Positions 11,156 through 21,360 of a stretch of DNA of 64,000 bases are shown piece after piece. Made by a program: the position numbers and the translations under genes. The notes under the pieces were generated by a model that was given only the letters and a program-made list of their open reading frames with translations, was not told the origin of the DNA and ran no database searches. How positions within the stretch are numbered: the stretch's first letter is position 1; each line of letters starts with the position of its first letter. The DNA comes from Agriotes lineatus. Lineage: Eukaryota > Arthropoda > Insecta > Coleoptera > Elateridae. The stretch covers positions 124,001-188,000 of the forward strand of contig CALNHX010001923.1 of assembly GCA_940337035.1 (NCBI GenBank), in the 5' to 3' direction.

Positions 11156-12478
11156 ATGAAACGTTTTAGTGACCAATCTAAAAACTTAATTTTGAATGTA
11201 GTCTCTTACTTTGAGAGACATAATAATTATTGTCAAGCTCAAGGAAAAAATAGCATCAAAATAGCAGCCGAAGCATTGAAAATTTCCGAAAGAACTGTTT
11301 ATCGGGTAAAGAATTCATCTACTTATTCAGATGTAGTCTATGCAGAGACAGTTTCGAAAAAAGCCAAAGAGAACAAAACTAAGGTAAATCCCACCATTTT
11401 ACACTCATTACGAGAAATAATTCACAAGATGTACGTTGAAAAAGAGCACGTAACAATTAAATCGCTCCATCAACGATTTTCCGAAGAATGACCAGATTTT
11501 CCCTGTTCACCAAGATCAGTAAATACCTGGATTCATAAAATTGGTTTCAAATTCAAGAGAAGTAGTAACAGGCAGTTTCTAGTAGAACAACCGTCTATTA
11601 GTGGCAAGCGTACGTCATTCCTCAGACAATATACAAAAGAGAAAAGTTTAAAGAATTTTAAGCCGGTATTTATTGACGAGACTTGGATTTTCAGCAAAGG
11701 TGGTAACAGAAGAACTTGGCAAAACGGAACAATGGCTACTGCAAGCAAAAAAACGGGAGACGGAGTTAGATACATTATCGTTAATGCAGGAAATGAGAAT
11801 GGATTTATCGAAAATGCAAGTTTGATTTTTAAAAGTAAAACCAAGAGTGGTGACTATCACGACAATATGAACGCAAACAATTTTGAGAAGTGGTTTAAAA
11901 CTCAACTGATACCAAGCTTGAATGAACCATCGCTAATTGTAATGGATAACGCCAGTTATCATTCTAGATGCCAAGAAGAAGTCCCTTGCCAAAGCTGGAC
12001 AAAAAAGAAAATGATCCAATGGTTACAAATTAAGGGCATTGATTACCCACAGACGGCGATGAAAGATAAAATATGGGATATAGTAAGTTTGAAATTACCG
12101 AAAAAAATATATCATTTAGACATTCACGCAGCACAACATGGCCACAAGGTTTTGAGATTACCGCCCTATCATTGCCATTATAATGCAATAGAAATGGTGT
12201 GGTCAGAGGCTAAACGGCTGTATGACGCAGGAATTTTACAAACTAAATCATCCCCAGAGGATGTAGTAAATGTCTGGTCTAAGGCGTTAGGTGCTGTTAG
12301 TGATGAACATTGGAATAATTATGTTCGACATACAGAAAAAGTAATCTTTTCAGCGTGGGAGACCGAAAAATATATAGATGCTTCCAATATTGAACCCGTT
12401 GTAATTACTTTAAGTTCAGAAGACAGCGATACGTCGGACGAAGGGTCAATGAGCTTTGATGAAAATGATTTTGAATAA
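11156..12478 (+). pseudogene. IS630-Tc1-mariner transposase, one in-frame stop
   Basis: A 440-codon frame is open except for a single TGA at 11489-11491 (codon 112). An N-terminal helix-turn-helix (IAAEALKISERTVYRVK, about residues 36-52) is followed by the catalytic core. The first Asp is in VFIDETWIF (about D174), the second in IVMDNASYH (about D264), and the Glu in YNAIEMVW (about E346). I count 81 residues between the second Asp and the Glu, against 34 in classical Tc1 or mariner. This is close to the spacing reported for the DD82E (Sailor) group. The extra segment includes KGIDYPQTAMKDKIWDIV. The C-terminus is acidic and Ser-rich. Apart from one nonsense codon it looks intact, so it was active recently, or the stop is polymorphic. 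Confidence 0.88.
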
Positions 12479-12664
12479 AAATTGTTTCTTTTTTACATAA
12501 TGAATATTGATTGTTGTTAATAAATTTTTAACTAAAATATAATTCTTAGAAGTTGTATTCCTGTCTAACAATTACTGCATCTCCAAAGGCACCACCAGGG
12601 GTGCGAATTATTAAATAGTAAATTAATCCAACGTTGAATTGTGAATAATTATTGACTCACCCAT

Positions 12665-12903
12665 GTACCGGGTGTTCATAAATGATTGAGATGGTTTTTC
12701 TTAGGTTGGCACTGTTTATGTTAGTGGAACTGTAAGTCTATGTCAAATTCGTTGTTAGTAGGTTAGGTTTTGCGTCAGTTTGTGTCAAAACTGACGCAAA
12801 ACCTAACCTACTAACAACGAATTTGACATAGACTTACAGTTCCACCAACATAAACAGTGCCAACCTAAGAAAAACCATCTCAATCATTTATGAACACCCG
12901 GTA
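12665..12903. mobile_element. Hairpin MITE, near-perfect 116-bp palindrome
   Basis: It begins TACCGGGTGTTCATAAATG and ends in the complement CATTTATGAACACCCGGTA. The two arms of about 116 bp are nearly identical and leave a loop of about 6 bp near 12785. TA at either end suggests a TA target duplication. It lies inside the right flank of the mariner-like element. A diverged relative is at 16101-16196. Confidence 0.8.
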
Positions 12904-12994
12904 TATTCGTTACCACGATTAACACGATTGTTGTTAAAAACTGAAATAAGAATACACATGCAAAAAGTAACTAAAAAAACGTTACTCTTTTGTT

Positions 12995-13021
12995 TTTTGA
13001 CTTGGTGTATTTCCAGGACTA
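12995..13021 (-). repeat. Right TIR of the mariner-like element
   Basis: Perfect inverse of 10970-10996. Confidence 0.9.
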
Positions 13022-14939
13022 TATCTACATTCCCTTGTTCCTATGATTTTGATATCGCTACAAGCAAATGGATGGACGTAATAAGTAACAACTAGCTACT
13101 AAAATAATTCCATGCGCTATTGCAATGCAAATTGCGCAATACAATCTAATACTGAACATGGTCCACAGCTACAGCAGGTATTGTTTTGTGGCTACAGCTG
13201 CGTATAAAATCACGCAACTAAATCTAATATACAGCACAAAGTCAGCAGCCTTTAACCAATAGCAGGACATCATTTGTTCCTATTGCCCTAGGTGCGTAAG
13301 GAATGCTTATATGCGACCGGGAAAGAAAAGTTGCGTCAGAATAAGTCGGCGGTGCATGTTTGCACTCACCGAAGAAAGGTGACCATATCTGAATGGCGGT
13401 AGAAGTGCATAACTGCATGCAGGAAAACAAAAAGTGTATCAGAATAAGGTAGCATTATATGTTTCCATGTTAACACAAGTGAGCCTCTGTAACAAAGCGG
13501 CAATGTTTGACAATGTGAACTGCATGTAGGTGAGAAAATAAATTAGCTGGTATAATACAATGCTTGTTTGTATTCGAAGGTAAATGGATTTGCAGACTTG
13601 CAGTTGTGCGATAGGGATATTTGTTGAGTTTGAATTTTGTGTTCTTTGAAATGGAGTATTAAGTTGAAGAAATTAAGAAAATCCTTTCAAAGAATTGGTA
13701 GCGATGTATAAACAACATGATATGACCATTTAACAGCTTGTGCGAAATTGGGAATTAAACTTCCATTGTAAAAACATCTTCCGTCGCTATTGGGCCTGAA
13801 TTTGCAGTATTCATGTATTTATGGAGTGTGTTGTCGAAATGAGTTTTGAGTAAAAAAATCTTAAGCAGAACTGAGATCGCTGATCCAGTGTCAATGATAA
13901 AATTAATTTTATGTATAAAGAATATGAAAATTAACCTCTTCTTTGTATGTAGTAAGCGTGGGAGGGGTAAGCTTACTTGTATGTTTAAATGTTTTTCGAA
14001 GAGAATATGGTTTATTGCATTTAACCACATTATCTGCGAAACGTGCGTGATACTAACAGAAATGGGGTTGCCGTGAAGTCGCGTATTATTATGACGAAAT
14101 GTCAAATGTGCATTTCTGTCACTTTTACAAAAATTATATTTGAATATTGTAGAGAATGCTGAGAATTTTGTTGAACTGATATAGGAAGTGTTCCAACTGG
14201 TGCATCGGTGCTGGTTAAATTATTTATGAATGTTTGTAAGCTGATGAGCTAGCTGTTCTAATGGCATTCATACATGCAAAGGATTTTAAATTAGGAGGTA
14301 ATTTTAGGATGTATTTATAATCCTTCATGGCATTTTCAGGGAATTCTAACTTAGTGCGAAATCTTTACACGTCGAATAAGAGAGCCAAAGGGTAATTGCC
14401 GAATGAGACATTGAGGAGTGTCTACAGTTTAGATGGGTTTGTGGTGTCATAATATGTGATTAAGTGTGTTTACAATGCGCAATTTTTTGGTTGGTTGAAG
14501 GTAACTGTAGTATTGTGAAATTGAACTTTTGAGAATAATAATACAATGAGTAGCGTAAGTTTCTAGAAAAAGTATATAATCTGCAATCTAATAATTTGAA
14601 ATAAAACGCATAATTTCCCGCTGAAAAATAAACCTCAGATTTAAAAAAAGAACAGAGAATGCTAATGTAAAGCTTATACTAACTAGGTATACAACAGATA
14701 TTTAATCTAGTCTAGTGGCATGAACAGTAAAATTCATTGTAATAGATTCATATGCGAGTCTCCATTTCAGCAGCTTATTACAGGAGAAACCTGGTTTGCG
14801 ACATGTAAAAAACGTATAGAGGTTATGTAGATCGGCCTGAGTAGTAATTATTATGTTGTCAGGGAAAAATACTTTACAGGTAGAACAGCCTCTTAAACTA
14901 TTCAATTTTGGTTATCATCTTGCTCTTTTTCTGTACCTT
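13022..14939. other. No feature recognised
   Basis: Mixed-composition sequence. The overlapping frames at 13755-14105 and 13846-14076 have no recognisable domain and look like chance. Confidence 0.45.
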
Positions 14940-15780
14940 TAGCCATTTATATGGCTTCTTCGGAATTTTATGATTTCATATCCACGGTGTATATCGATTT
15001 TCTCTTCTATCGGTATAATCTTCAGTTGATTTCTTATGGTATCATTACGTATTTTATATCGTCGGGTGTTGTTCACTATTCATAAAATCTTCTTTCTGTC
15101 GCTCTTAATTTCTTCCGGTCCTGTTGTTGAGTATACAGCCCTCTCAACCATATGTTAAAACTGATATAGCCACTTCCTTATACATGATATCTCTGTTTTA
15201 CCGTTGAACAATCTTCCACCTGCTTTTATCCTTTTATTAATTTCTTCCTCAATTCTGCTGTAGTGGTTTATTAAGGCACCTAATTATCTTAAAACCTGCT
15301 CCAGATTAATTGCCTTTACTTTTTTTAAACGTTTTTCTCTTTTCTTTATCTTTTATCTACATTCAATTCCATTCCTAGCTGTTTCATGTCTCTCGTGTAG
15401 ATACTTAAATTATTTTGAGGAAGCTTTTCTTATTAATTAATGCCATATCATTCGCAAAAGCCATACTATTGATTTATATTGCTTCTAATCTATGGTACTC
15501 TACCTAGTAGTTTATTAACCGAACATTCCTTAAATATATCATCGATTACCAGTGTAAACAGTAGTGGACTGAGGTTACATTCTTGTCTTACTTCTTTTCA
15601 TTTTATAAATTGTTCGGACTTCCCATGGATCAATTTCACTACAAGTTTACTGTTTTCATCTAAGCTTCTGACGACTTATTGCCATATTGCATTTCGTCTA
15701 TAATTTGGTCGATATGTGCTCCCAGTCTCTGTTCTAGAATATTTGTTTAGAGCGTTTTCGTTTTTCCTTCTTTTCTTTCA
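14940..15780 (-). pseudogene. Decayed LINE reverse transcriptase fragment
   Basis: Minus-strand translation gives VRQECNLSPLLFTLVIDDIF near 15600-15540, the RT motif that in live elements reads VRQGC-LSP. A frameshifted MAFANDMALI follows near 15470-15440, corresponding to the FADD active site with D changed to N. Further downstream are KKLRATERRF and RRYKIRNDTIRNQL near 15110-15010, typical of the region after the RT domain. Stops and frame changes are frequent. It is an old relic of a non-LTR element, and the clade cannot be fixed. Confidence 0.6.
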
Positions 15781-17973
15781 TCTTTCTGTTCTTTATAGTG
15801 CCCTCTTTCCTGATACCTACTTAGATATTTTCGCCATTAAATAATAATAAAAAAAATATTTAAACACCAAAATGTTATTGTTGAAAATATTACAAACAAA
15901 AGAAATCCTTAGCCAATTTAAATTTTAGAAGTATTAAATAGTAGATTATGCAATGAAGGAGAGACATGCGTTATTTTGTTGTGGTGCACTGAAGCAAAAT
16001 AGCAGTCTCTTCGAATTGCATATATTATTTTTTTCACTTTACAGGAAGTTAAAAATACAAACCTGTTTTTTAAAACGTAATTTAGTTATATTTAAATTTT
16101 AAAGTCTATTTCAAATTCGAGGTTATCGGGTTAGGTTTTGCATCAGTTTTGACACAGACTGTCGCAAACCTAACCTGCTAATCTCGAATTTGACATAATT
16201 GTTGTTTGTCATAATGAAAATTCCCTAGGTAAATTTCTCTTCTCTAGGAAATAATTAATTATTTCTGTCACGATTTTGGTATCGTAGAAACCGTGTTTTT
16301 TCCAGACGTGAAAAAATTTAATTTTCTTGACTAGTCGTCGTCGTCATGAATGTTACAAATGTTCGCACTGAAGGGCCATTGCCTTCTCCTCGTTGAGGAG
16401 ATATAAACATTAAAACCCCACGATTTCTAAAGCCAGATTGAGAAATCTCAGTGACATTGGCACAAGACTTTTGTGATCTAATTCCTGGGCTTTGAACCAG
16501 AGTCTCGAACATTAAACAGGAGCAACTAACATTTTCAAACAGTCGCTAATATTCCGTTACCATGCAGAATCTTTGTACACGTTTTGTCTGCAGAAATAAT
16601 CTAAAATGAATAAACATTTGTAAGAACGGAGACCATGGGATCTCACAGTTGCCGTGGTTATCATACCGGTAGTTCGAAGTTTCTCTGAATAAGGCATGGG
16701 TAGGACCTTAACTGGCCCATGATCTACGATGAGATTATATACCTTACAACTTGTTGTAAGAAATGTGCTAAAAATGAATAAACATGCTGGACAATCTTAT
16801 ACACACATGTTTGAAACGAGCAATATCACCTTACTGCGACTAATTTTGATAACTCCATCAATTTTCATCACGCTCTACTTAATTTAACTAGGTATTCAAC
16901 ATTGGTTTACAGTTCAGGTCCTCAAAAGCTATTTTCCAGAAATAACTACTCATTTTAGAAAAGTTTATTGCCCTGGTCAGGTTTTGGCACAATATGCAAA
17001 ATTTTAAATAATTTTGCACACATTGAATGTATAGTGGAGAAACGAATCAGCTGAAGTACACATTTGAAAAGGTTGTACATTTGTTAAAATATTGCTGGGC
17101 ACCCCCGGGACGTCACCATACTCGCTATGCAGTAAGCCAATACAAAATTAAAAAGTAAGCGCTACTTAAGTGTGGACAAAGAGTGAAAGACTGAGAAACG
17201 CTCTTATTCCGATTAACCTAATCTAAGGAATATAAAGCTGAGCTCTCACTTTACCCTAAATTTTCTAAAGTTAATGCTGTATCTATAATTTCCACCAATT
17301 ATCTCAATTGAGAGTATTTTTACATAAGTTAGCATAAAAATAATTATTAATAACAAAATTACTACTTAGAAACTTTTCAAACAGATTATGTAAATGAGAA
17401 CATACACTAGCTGTGTATTACACAACAGTATATGTTCGAACAACATTTTATGCACGCGAGTTTACAATAAGGGTGAAATATACTCCTGATAAAAGTAGCG
17501 CAAATCGATGACGGAAACGGAAGTTATTAAGGGCAGTTTTGCTGAAAAACTTACATGTGATGTCGTGAGGTATTGTGTGAAGGATCGGAAAGTCAAACAG
17601 CCGGTGTTATTTTATCACATTTGGTTCTAAAGACACGCAATTAATAGAAAAGTTCTCAGTAATGTCAGTTCCGCCAGTGTATGTGATTTAGCAGGGATAT
17701 TTTAGAAAATGAGCTTGATTTTAAACGAGTATAAATGAAAACTGCAAGTAAATCAGAACACATTTTCTTCTTTAATTTTAGTCGTGCTCCTTTATTAATA
17801 CCGATTTATCAATAATAATTTATTATTTAGACTTAGGAGACTAATAACAGGTTTGCATATTGAATAATACTAATGATGGAGTGGAAATACAAACTTAGTA
17901 GCGAGAGAACTTGCTTTCTGTAAACATAGGCTGATAGCAAAGTAAATACCTACTATAAATAATACTATATAAT
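15781..17973. other. Unassigned stretch containing one diverged hairpin
   Basis: Apart from the hairpin at 16101-16196, no recognisable element or gene. The short frame at 16318-16512 has no known domain. Confidence 0.45.
16101..16196. repeat. Diverged copy of the hairpin MITE core
   Basis: The arms CAAATTCGAG...GGTTAGGTTTTGCATCAG and the inverse GTCGCAAACCTAACC...CTCGAATTTG match the inner part of 12665-12903, including the GGTTAGGTTTTGC block, but with more mismatches and without the outer ends. Confidence 0.6.
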
Positions 17974-17984
17974 AAATAAATTAA
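17974..17984. repeat. LINE target-site duplication, left
   Basis: AAATAAATTAA, identical to 19463-19473. Confidence 0.8.
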
Positions 17985-19462
17985 ACCAAATGAACAATAA
18001 TAGAACACCGGGAGAAGACTTTATTACAACCGAAATGATAAAATTTGGAGGGAAGGCGACTATCGAATCCATGAAAATACTACTTAACATATGCTTGACC
18101 GAGAGTAAGATACCAGAGACGTGGCAGAACGCCCAGGTTGTACTAATACATAAAAAAGGTGACAAACTAAAAATAGACAATTATCGACCTATCAGTCTAC
18201 TCCCTCATCCGTACAAGTTGTTGACTAAGATCATAACAAATAGACTTACGAATAAATTGGATGCTTATCAACCTCCTGAGCAGGCCGGATTCCGGAAAGG
18301 CTTCAGCACTATCGAACATATTCAATCCGTCCGATCACTTATAGAAAAATGCAATGAATATAACGAACCACTCCACCTTGCATTCATTGACTACAACAAA
18401 GCCTTCGACACAGTGGAACTATGGTCTATTTTTGAAGCTCTAAACAGTGCAAGAGTGGACTCAAGATATACAAACTTACTAAAATATATATACGAAAATG
18501 CAACAATTGAAGTAAACATCGCTGAAGATATAAAAACAAATAAAATCTCAATAAAAAGAGGAGTCAGACAGGGTGACACCATCTCCCCAAAACTGTTTAC
18601 TCTTGCATTGGAGGATGTTTTCAAAACACTGGATTGGGATCACAAAGGTATTAAAATAGACGGCAGATATTTAAACCACCTTCGTTTCGCGGACGACATC
18701 GTGCTTATTAGCCAAGACATGGAGGAGTTGCAAGACATGATGAAGGAACTAAAGTCAAAATCCGAAAAAATTGGGCTTACCATGAACTTAGCCAAAACTA
18801 AAATTGTGACAACAGACAACACAGAAATACGCCTGGGCGACCATGTCATAGAGAATGTCGAAGAATACGTCTATTTAGGACACAACATTAAACTAGGCAA
18901 GGAGAACCAAACTGCCGAAATAGAAAGACGAATTCGAATGACGTGGATAGCCACAGGCAAATTATCATACATCCTTAGAAATACAAGTATCCCAATAAAC
19001 CTTAAAAGGAAAGTATTCAACACCTGCATACTTCCCGTAATGACCTACGAAATGGAAACTGCCACACTCACCAATAAATCAACCAACAGATTTAGAACAA
19101 CACAAAGGGCCATTGAACGAATGATGTTGGGGATAAGTCTCAGGGATCATATCACTAATAAGGAAATAAGGCAAAGAACTAAAGTAGAAGATGTCATAAA
19201 ACGCATTGCCCAACAGAAATGGAACTGGGTGGGGCATGTTGCCCGCCAAGATGAAACCAGATGGACAAAACGGATAACACAATGGAGGCCAAGACTACAC
19301 AAGAGAAGTGTTGGCAGGCCACAACGACGTTGGCTTGACGACATTAAGAACAAAGTAGGGAGTAAATGGCACCAACTGGCACAGAACAAAGAGTCATGGA
19401 AAAGAATAGGGGAGGCCAATGTCCAGGAGTGGATGAAGAAGGGCTGCTAGAAGAAGAAGAAG
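17985..19462 (+). mobile_element. 5'-truncated RTE-like LINE with 11-bp target duplication
   Basis: The insertion is bounded by the perfect direct repeat AAATAAATTAA at 17974-17984 and 19463-19473. It starts abruptly within the reverse transcriptase coding region and ends just after the stop codon with a short GAA/AGA repeat tail. A tail of short tandem repeats right after ORF2 is typical of RTE-type elements. The endonuclease and ORF1 are missing, as expected for 5' truncation. Confidence 0.85.
17990..19450 (+). CDS. LINE reverse transcriptase, N-terminally truncated
   Basis: The frame of 486 residues is open throughout. It starts at the RT domain edge (NNRTPGED, residues 3-10). It continues with NYRPISLL (64-71), AFIDYNKAFD (131-140, first catalytic Asp), GVRQGDTISP (191-200) and the active site FADD (233-236). 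YLGHNIKL (about 296-303) precedes a C-terminal part with WVGHVARQDE and SVGRPQRRWLDD, common in RTE-like proteins. There are no stops or frameshifts, so the insertion is fairly young. Without an endonuclease it cannot move by itself. The ATG at 17990 is only the first Met after the truncation. Confidence 0.85.
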   Translation: MNNNRTPGEDFITTEMIKFGGKATIESMKILLNICLTESKIPETWQNAQVVLIHKKGDKLKIDNYRPISLLPHPYKLLTKIITNRLTNKLDAYQPPEQAGFRKGFSTIEHIQSVRSLIEKCNEYNEPLHLAFIDYNKAFDTVELWSIFEALNSARVDSRYTNLLKYIYENATIEVNIAEDIKTNKISIKRGVRQGDTISPKLFTLALEDVFKTLDWDHKGIKIDGRYLNHLRFADDIVLISQDMEELQDMMKELKSKSEKIGLTMNLAKTKIVTTDNTEIRLGDHVIENVEEYVYLGHNIKLGKENQTAEIERRIRMTWIATGKLSYILRNTSIPINLKRKVFNTCILPVMTYEMETATLTNKSTNRFRTTQRAIERMMLGISLRDHITNKEIRQRTKVEDVIKRIAQQKWNWVGHVARQDETRWTKRITQWRPRLHKRSVGRPQRRWLDDIKNKVGSKWHQLAQNKESWKRIGEANVQEWMKKGC

Positions 19463-19473
19463 AAATAAATTAA
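19463..19473. repeat. LINE target-site duplication, right
   Basis: AAATAAATTAA, identical to 17974-17984. Confidence 0.8.
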
Positions 19474-19544
19474 GAGCATACTATTATTAAGATCAATGTA
19501 ATGAAATAAATAAATCAATTGGATAATAGTTATAATACTAGTAG

Positions 19545-21360
19545 TAATTGTTTTTTATTAATAGCGCCATTGTGCTTACAATTAAAACTATACTTAAACA
19601 TTAACTATTAATTTTTATCTAGTACATCTTAAAACTAAACACTTTGCGCACGCACTATGCTCTGCTTTTACACACAACACACTACACAAGATCAGATGAT
19701 TTGGTTCTCTTCAGTCTTCGGACCTGGTGTTGATTGTCCAGCAGTCCAAGAGCTTCTGCATTTACGTGGAGTTGTAACCTGGCTTCATGCTTACTGGGAA
19801 ACCTTTTAATCTCTTCCGTTACAGTTGGAATTCGAAGATTAGTATGGGTATTGTTCCAGACTTCTGGCTTCTAGCTTGTTAAGTCTTTCGTTGAATTGAT
19901 CCAGTGTTTTCATCATATTTTGCATGAGCTGCATCATGGATGGTTCTGATGATGCTGGGGATGTTAATTTAGTTGATGTTTGTTGGGTAGCTTTGGCGTA
20001 AGATATTCCGTATTAGATACCGCTGGTTTTTGTTGAGGAGTGTTTTTTATTTGCATTAACAGTACCATTTCTTTTTTTCTGCAACTTCTTTGCAATTGTG
20101 CAGCCCCTGTAGCTAGCTGGGTGTGCTTCAGAGCAGTTGATGCACTTGGCAGGTGTGTCTTTAGGTTTTAAGCATGCTGTAGTTAAGTGTTCTCCTGCTC
20201 ACTTAACACAGTTTGGAGTTTTGACAGAATTTATTTGCATATCCATATCTTTGACATATTTTACATTATGGAATAAGCTTGCAATTTCTTAATGCCTCTA
20301 TTTTGACTCTCAAGTTATTGATGTATTGGATTCCGTAGATTTTATTGATGTCTTCAGATCTCTCAAAGACTAACATATACAATGGCTAGCGAATATGTTT
20401 TACCTCATTATTAGATTTAGTTCTTTTGAATTTTTGTGTTACTTCCAAAATCTTAAGTTTCTTTTCCTTTACTTTCACGGAAATTTCTTTTGCTTTAGTT
20501 GTATTATGTAAATTCTTAACCAGTACCTTAATAAGTTTCGTGGCTTTATTGTCATATGAGTGCCATTCGATGCTAGTGCCGTTTATTAAGGTTGTCAAGT
20601 GTCTGGACTCTTCAGAAAAGCTGACATTAACTTTAGTTTGGTTGTTACTCATCATGATAGTTTTATATTAGAACTTGCCTGTATTTATTTTTCTCTTAAT
20701 TACGCTATAGTGATCTACGTTACTCAAGATGACCGGTGGTGGCTTGATGGTTCTTCAGTTTTTATCTGTTTGCTTTTTAGGGCTTTCTTCTGCTTTTTCA
20801 GGCGATTTGGTAGCCTTGCGCTTTTTTTTGTTTCTCGATTTAGGCAAAAGCCAATCGGTTTCTCTGGCAATAAGTTGCTCCTTTTCATCTGGGCTCTAGG
20901 ATTTGTTCCTTGCAGTTTCCTTTTCCTCTTGTGGTGGTAATAACTTCTTGTTTCGTTTTTGAAAAGTTAATACTTGCCGTTTAAGTTGTTTGATTTCCTC
21001 CAAAGCCTGCTGTAAATGTAGCTGCATACTGGAGTTGATTCCATTTTCTAGCGCCTGTGTATTAGGTATTATCACAGGTGTTTGCTTTTTCCGCTCAGTC
21101 ACCTGTAGTACTAATTCAATTATTAGTTTTAATTCTAACCTCTCTCTAGCTGCTTTTCGGTTGCCCATGCATTGTAATAATTTGCTTTTTCAGATGTTCT
21201 AGCTGGATTCTCGTGAGGCAGAACCTGGTTTTGTTGCGCTAATAGCGCTTCTCCAGGTGTCGATAGCCTCGACAGCTTTTGATACTTTTTAGCTCTCTAG
21301 ACCAACTTTCGTTGGAACTTTATCGTATTTTCATGAGCTTGCGTTTCGTCCACTGACCTA
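19545..21360 (-). mobile_element. Jockey-like LINE relic with ORF2 largely deleted
   Basis: On the minus strand this reads as an ORF1 (gag) relic followed directly by the last codons of a Jockey-type ORF2, then a 3' end with AATAAAAAAC near 19550. The end of ORF2 is recognisable as IPTVTEEIKRF, HVNAEALGLLDN and RRLKRTK (19870-19690). The endonuclease and nearly all of the RT are absent. The element is therefore an internal-deletion product, not a 5' truncation. The outer limits are approximate. Confidence 0.65.
19870..21300 (-). pseudogene. Jockey-type ORF1 (gag-like nucleic-acid-binding protein) relic
   Basis: ORF1 proteins of Jockey elements package the RNA through CCHC knuckles. Here the N-terminal part (21168-20896) contains a Lys/Gln-rich coiled coil (QALEEIKQLKRQVL). 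A middle segment (20655-20386) has EWHSYDNKATKLIKVLVKNLH, as in the PRE_C2HC region. Zinc-knuckle remnants GEHLTTACLKPK and AKCINCSEAHPASYRGC lie near 20195-20100. A C-terminal coiled coil (LDQFNERLNKLEAR) lies near 19900. Several stops and frame changes separate these blocks. Confidence 0.65.

Larger units (their letters stand above)
10970..13021 (+). mobile_element. IS630-Tc1-mariner element with long DDE spacing
   Basis: Terminal inverted repeats of 27 bp begin TAGTCCTGGAAATACACC at 10970 and end in the exact complement at 13021. TA dinucleotides flank the element at 10968-10969 and 13022-13023, the target duplication of this superfamily. The single transposase gene occupies 11156-12478. 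A hairpin MITE (12665-12903) has inserted between gene and right end. Without it the element would be about 1.8 kb, a normal autonomous size. Confidence 0.9.
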
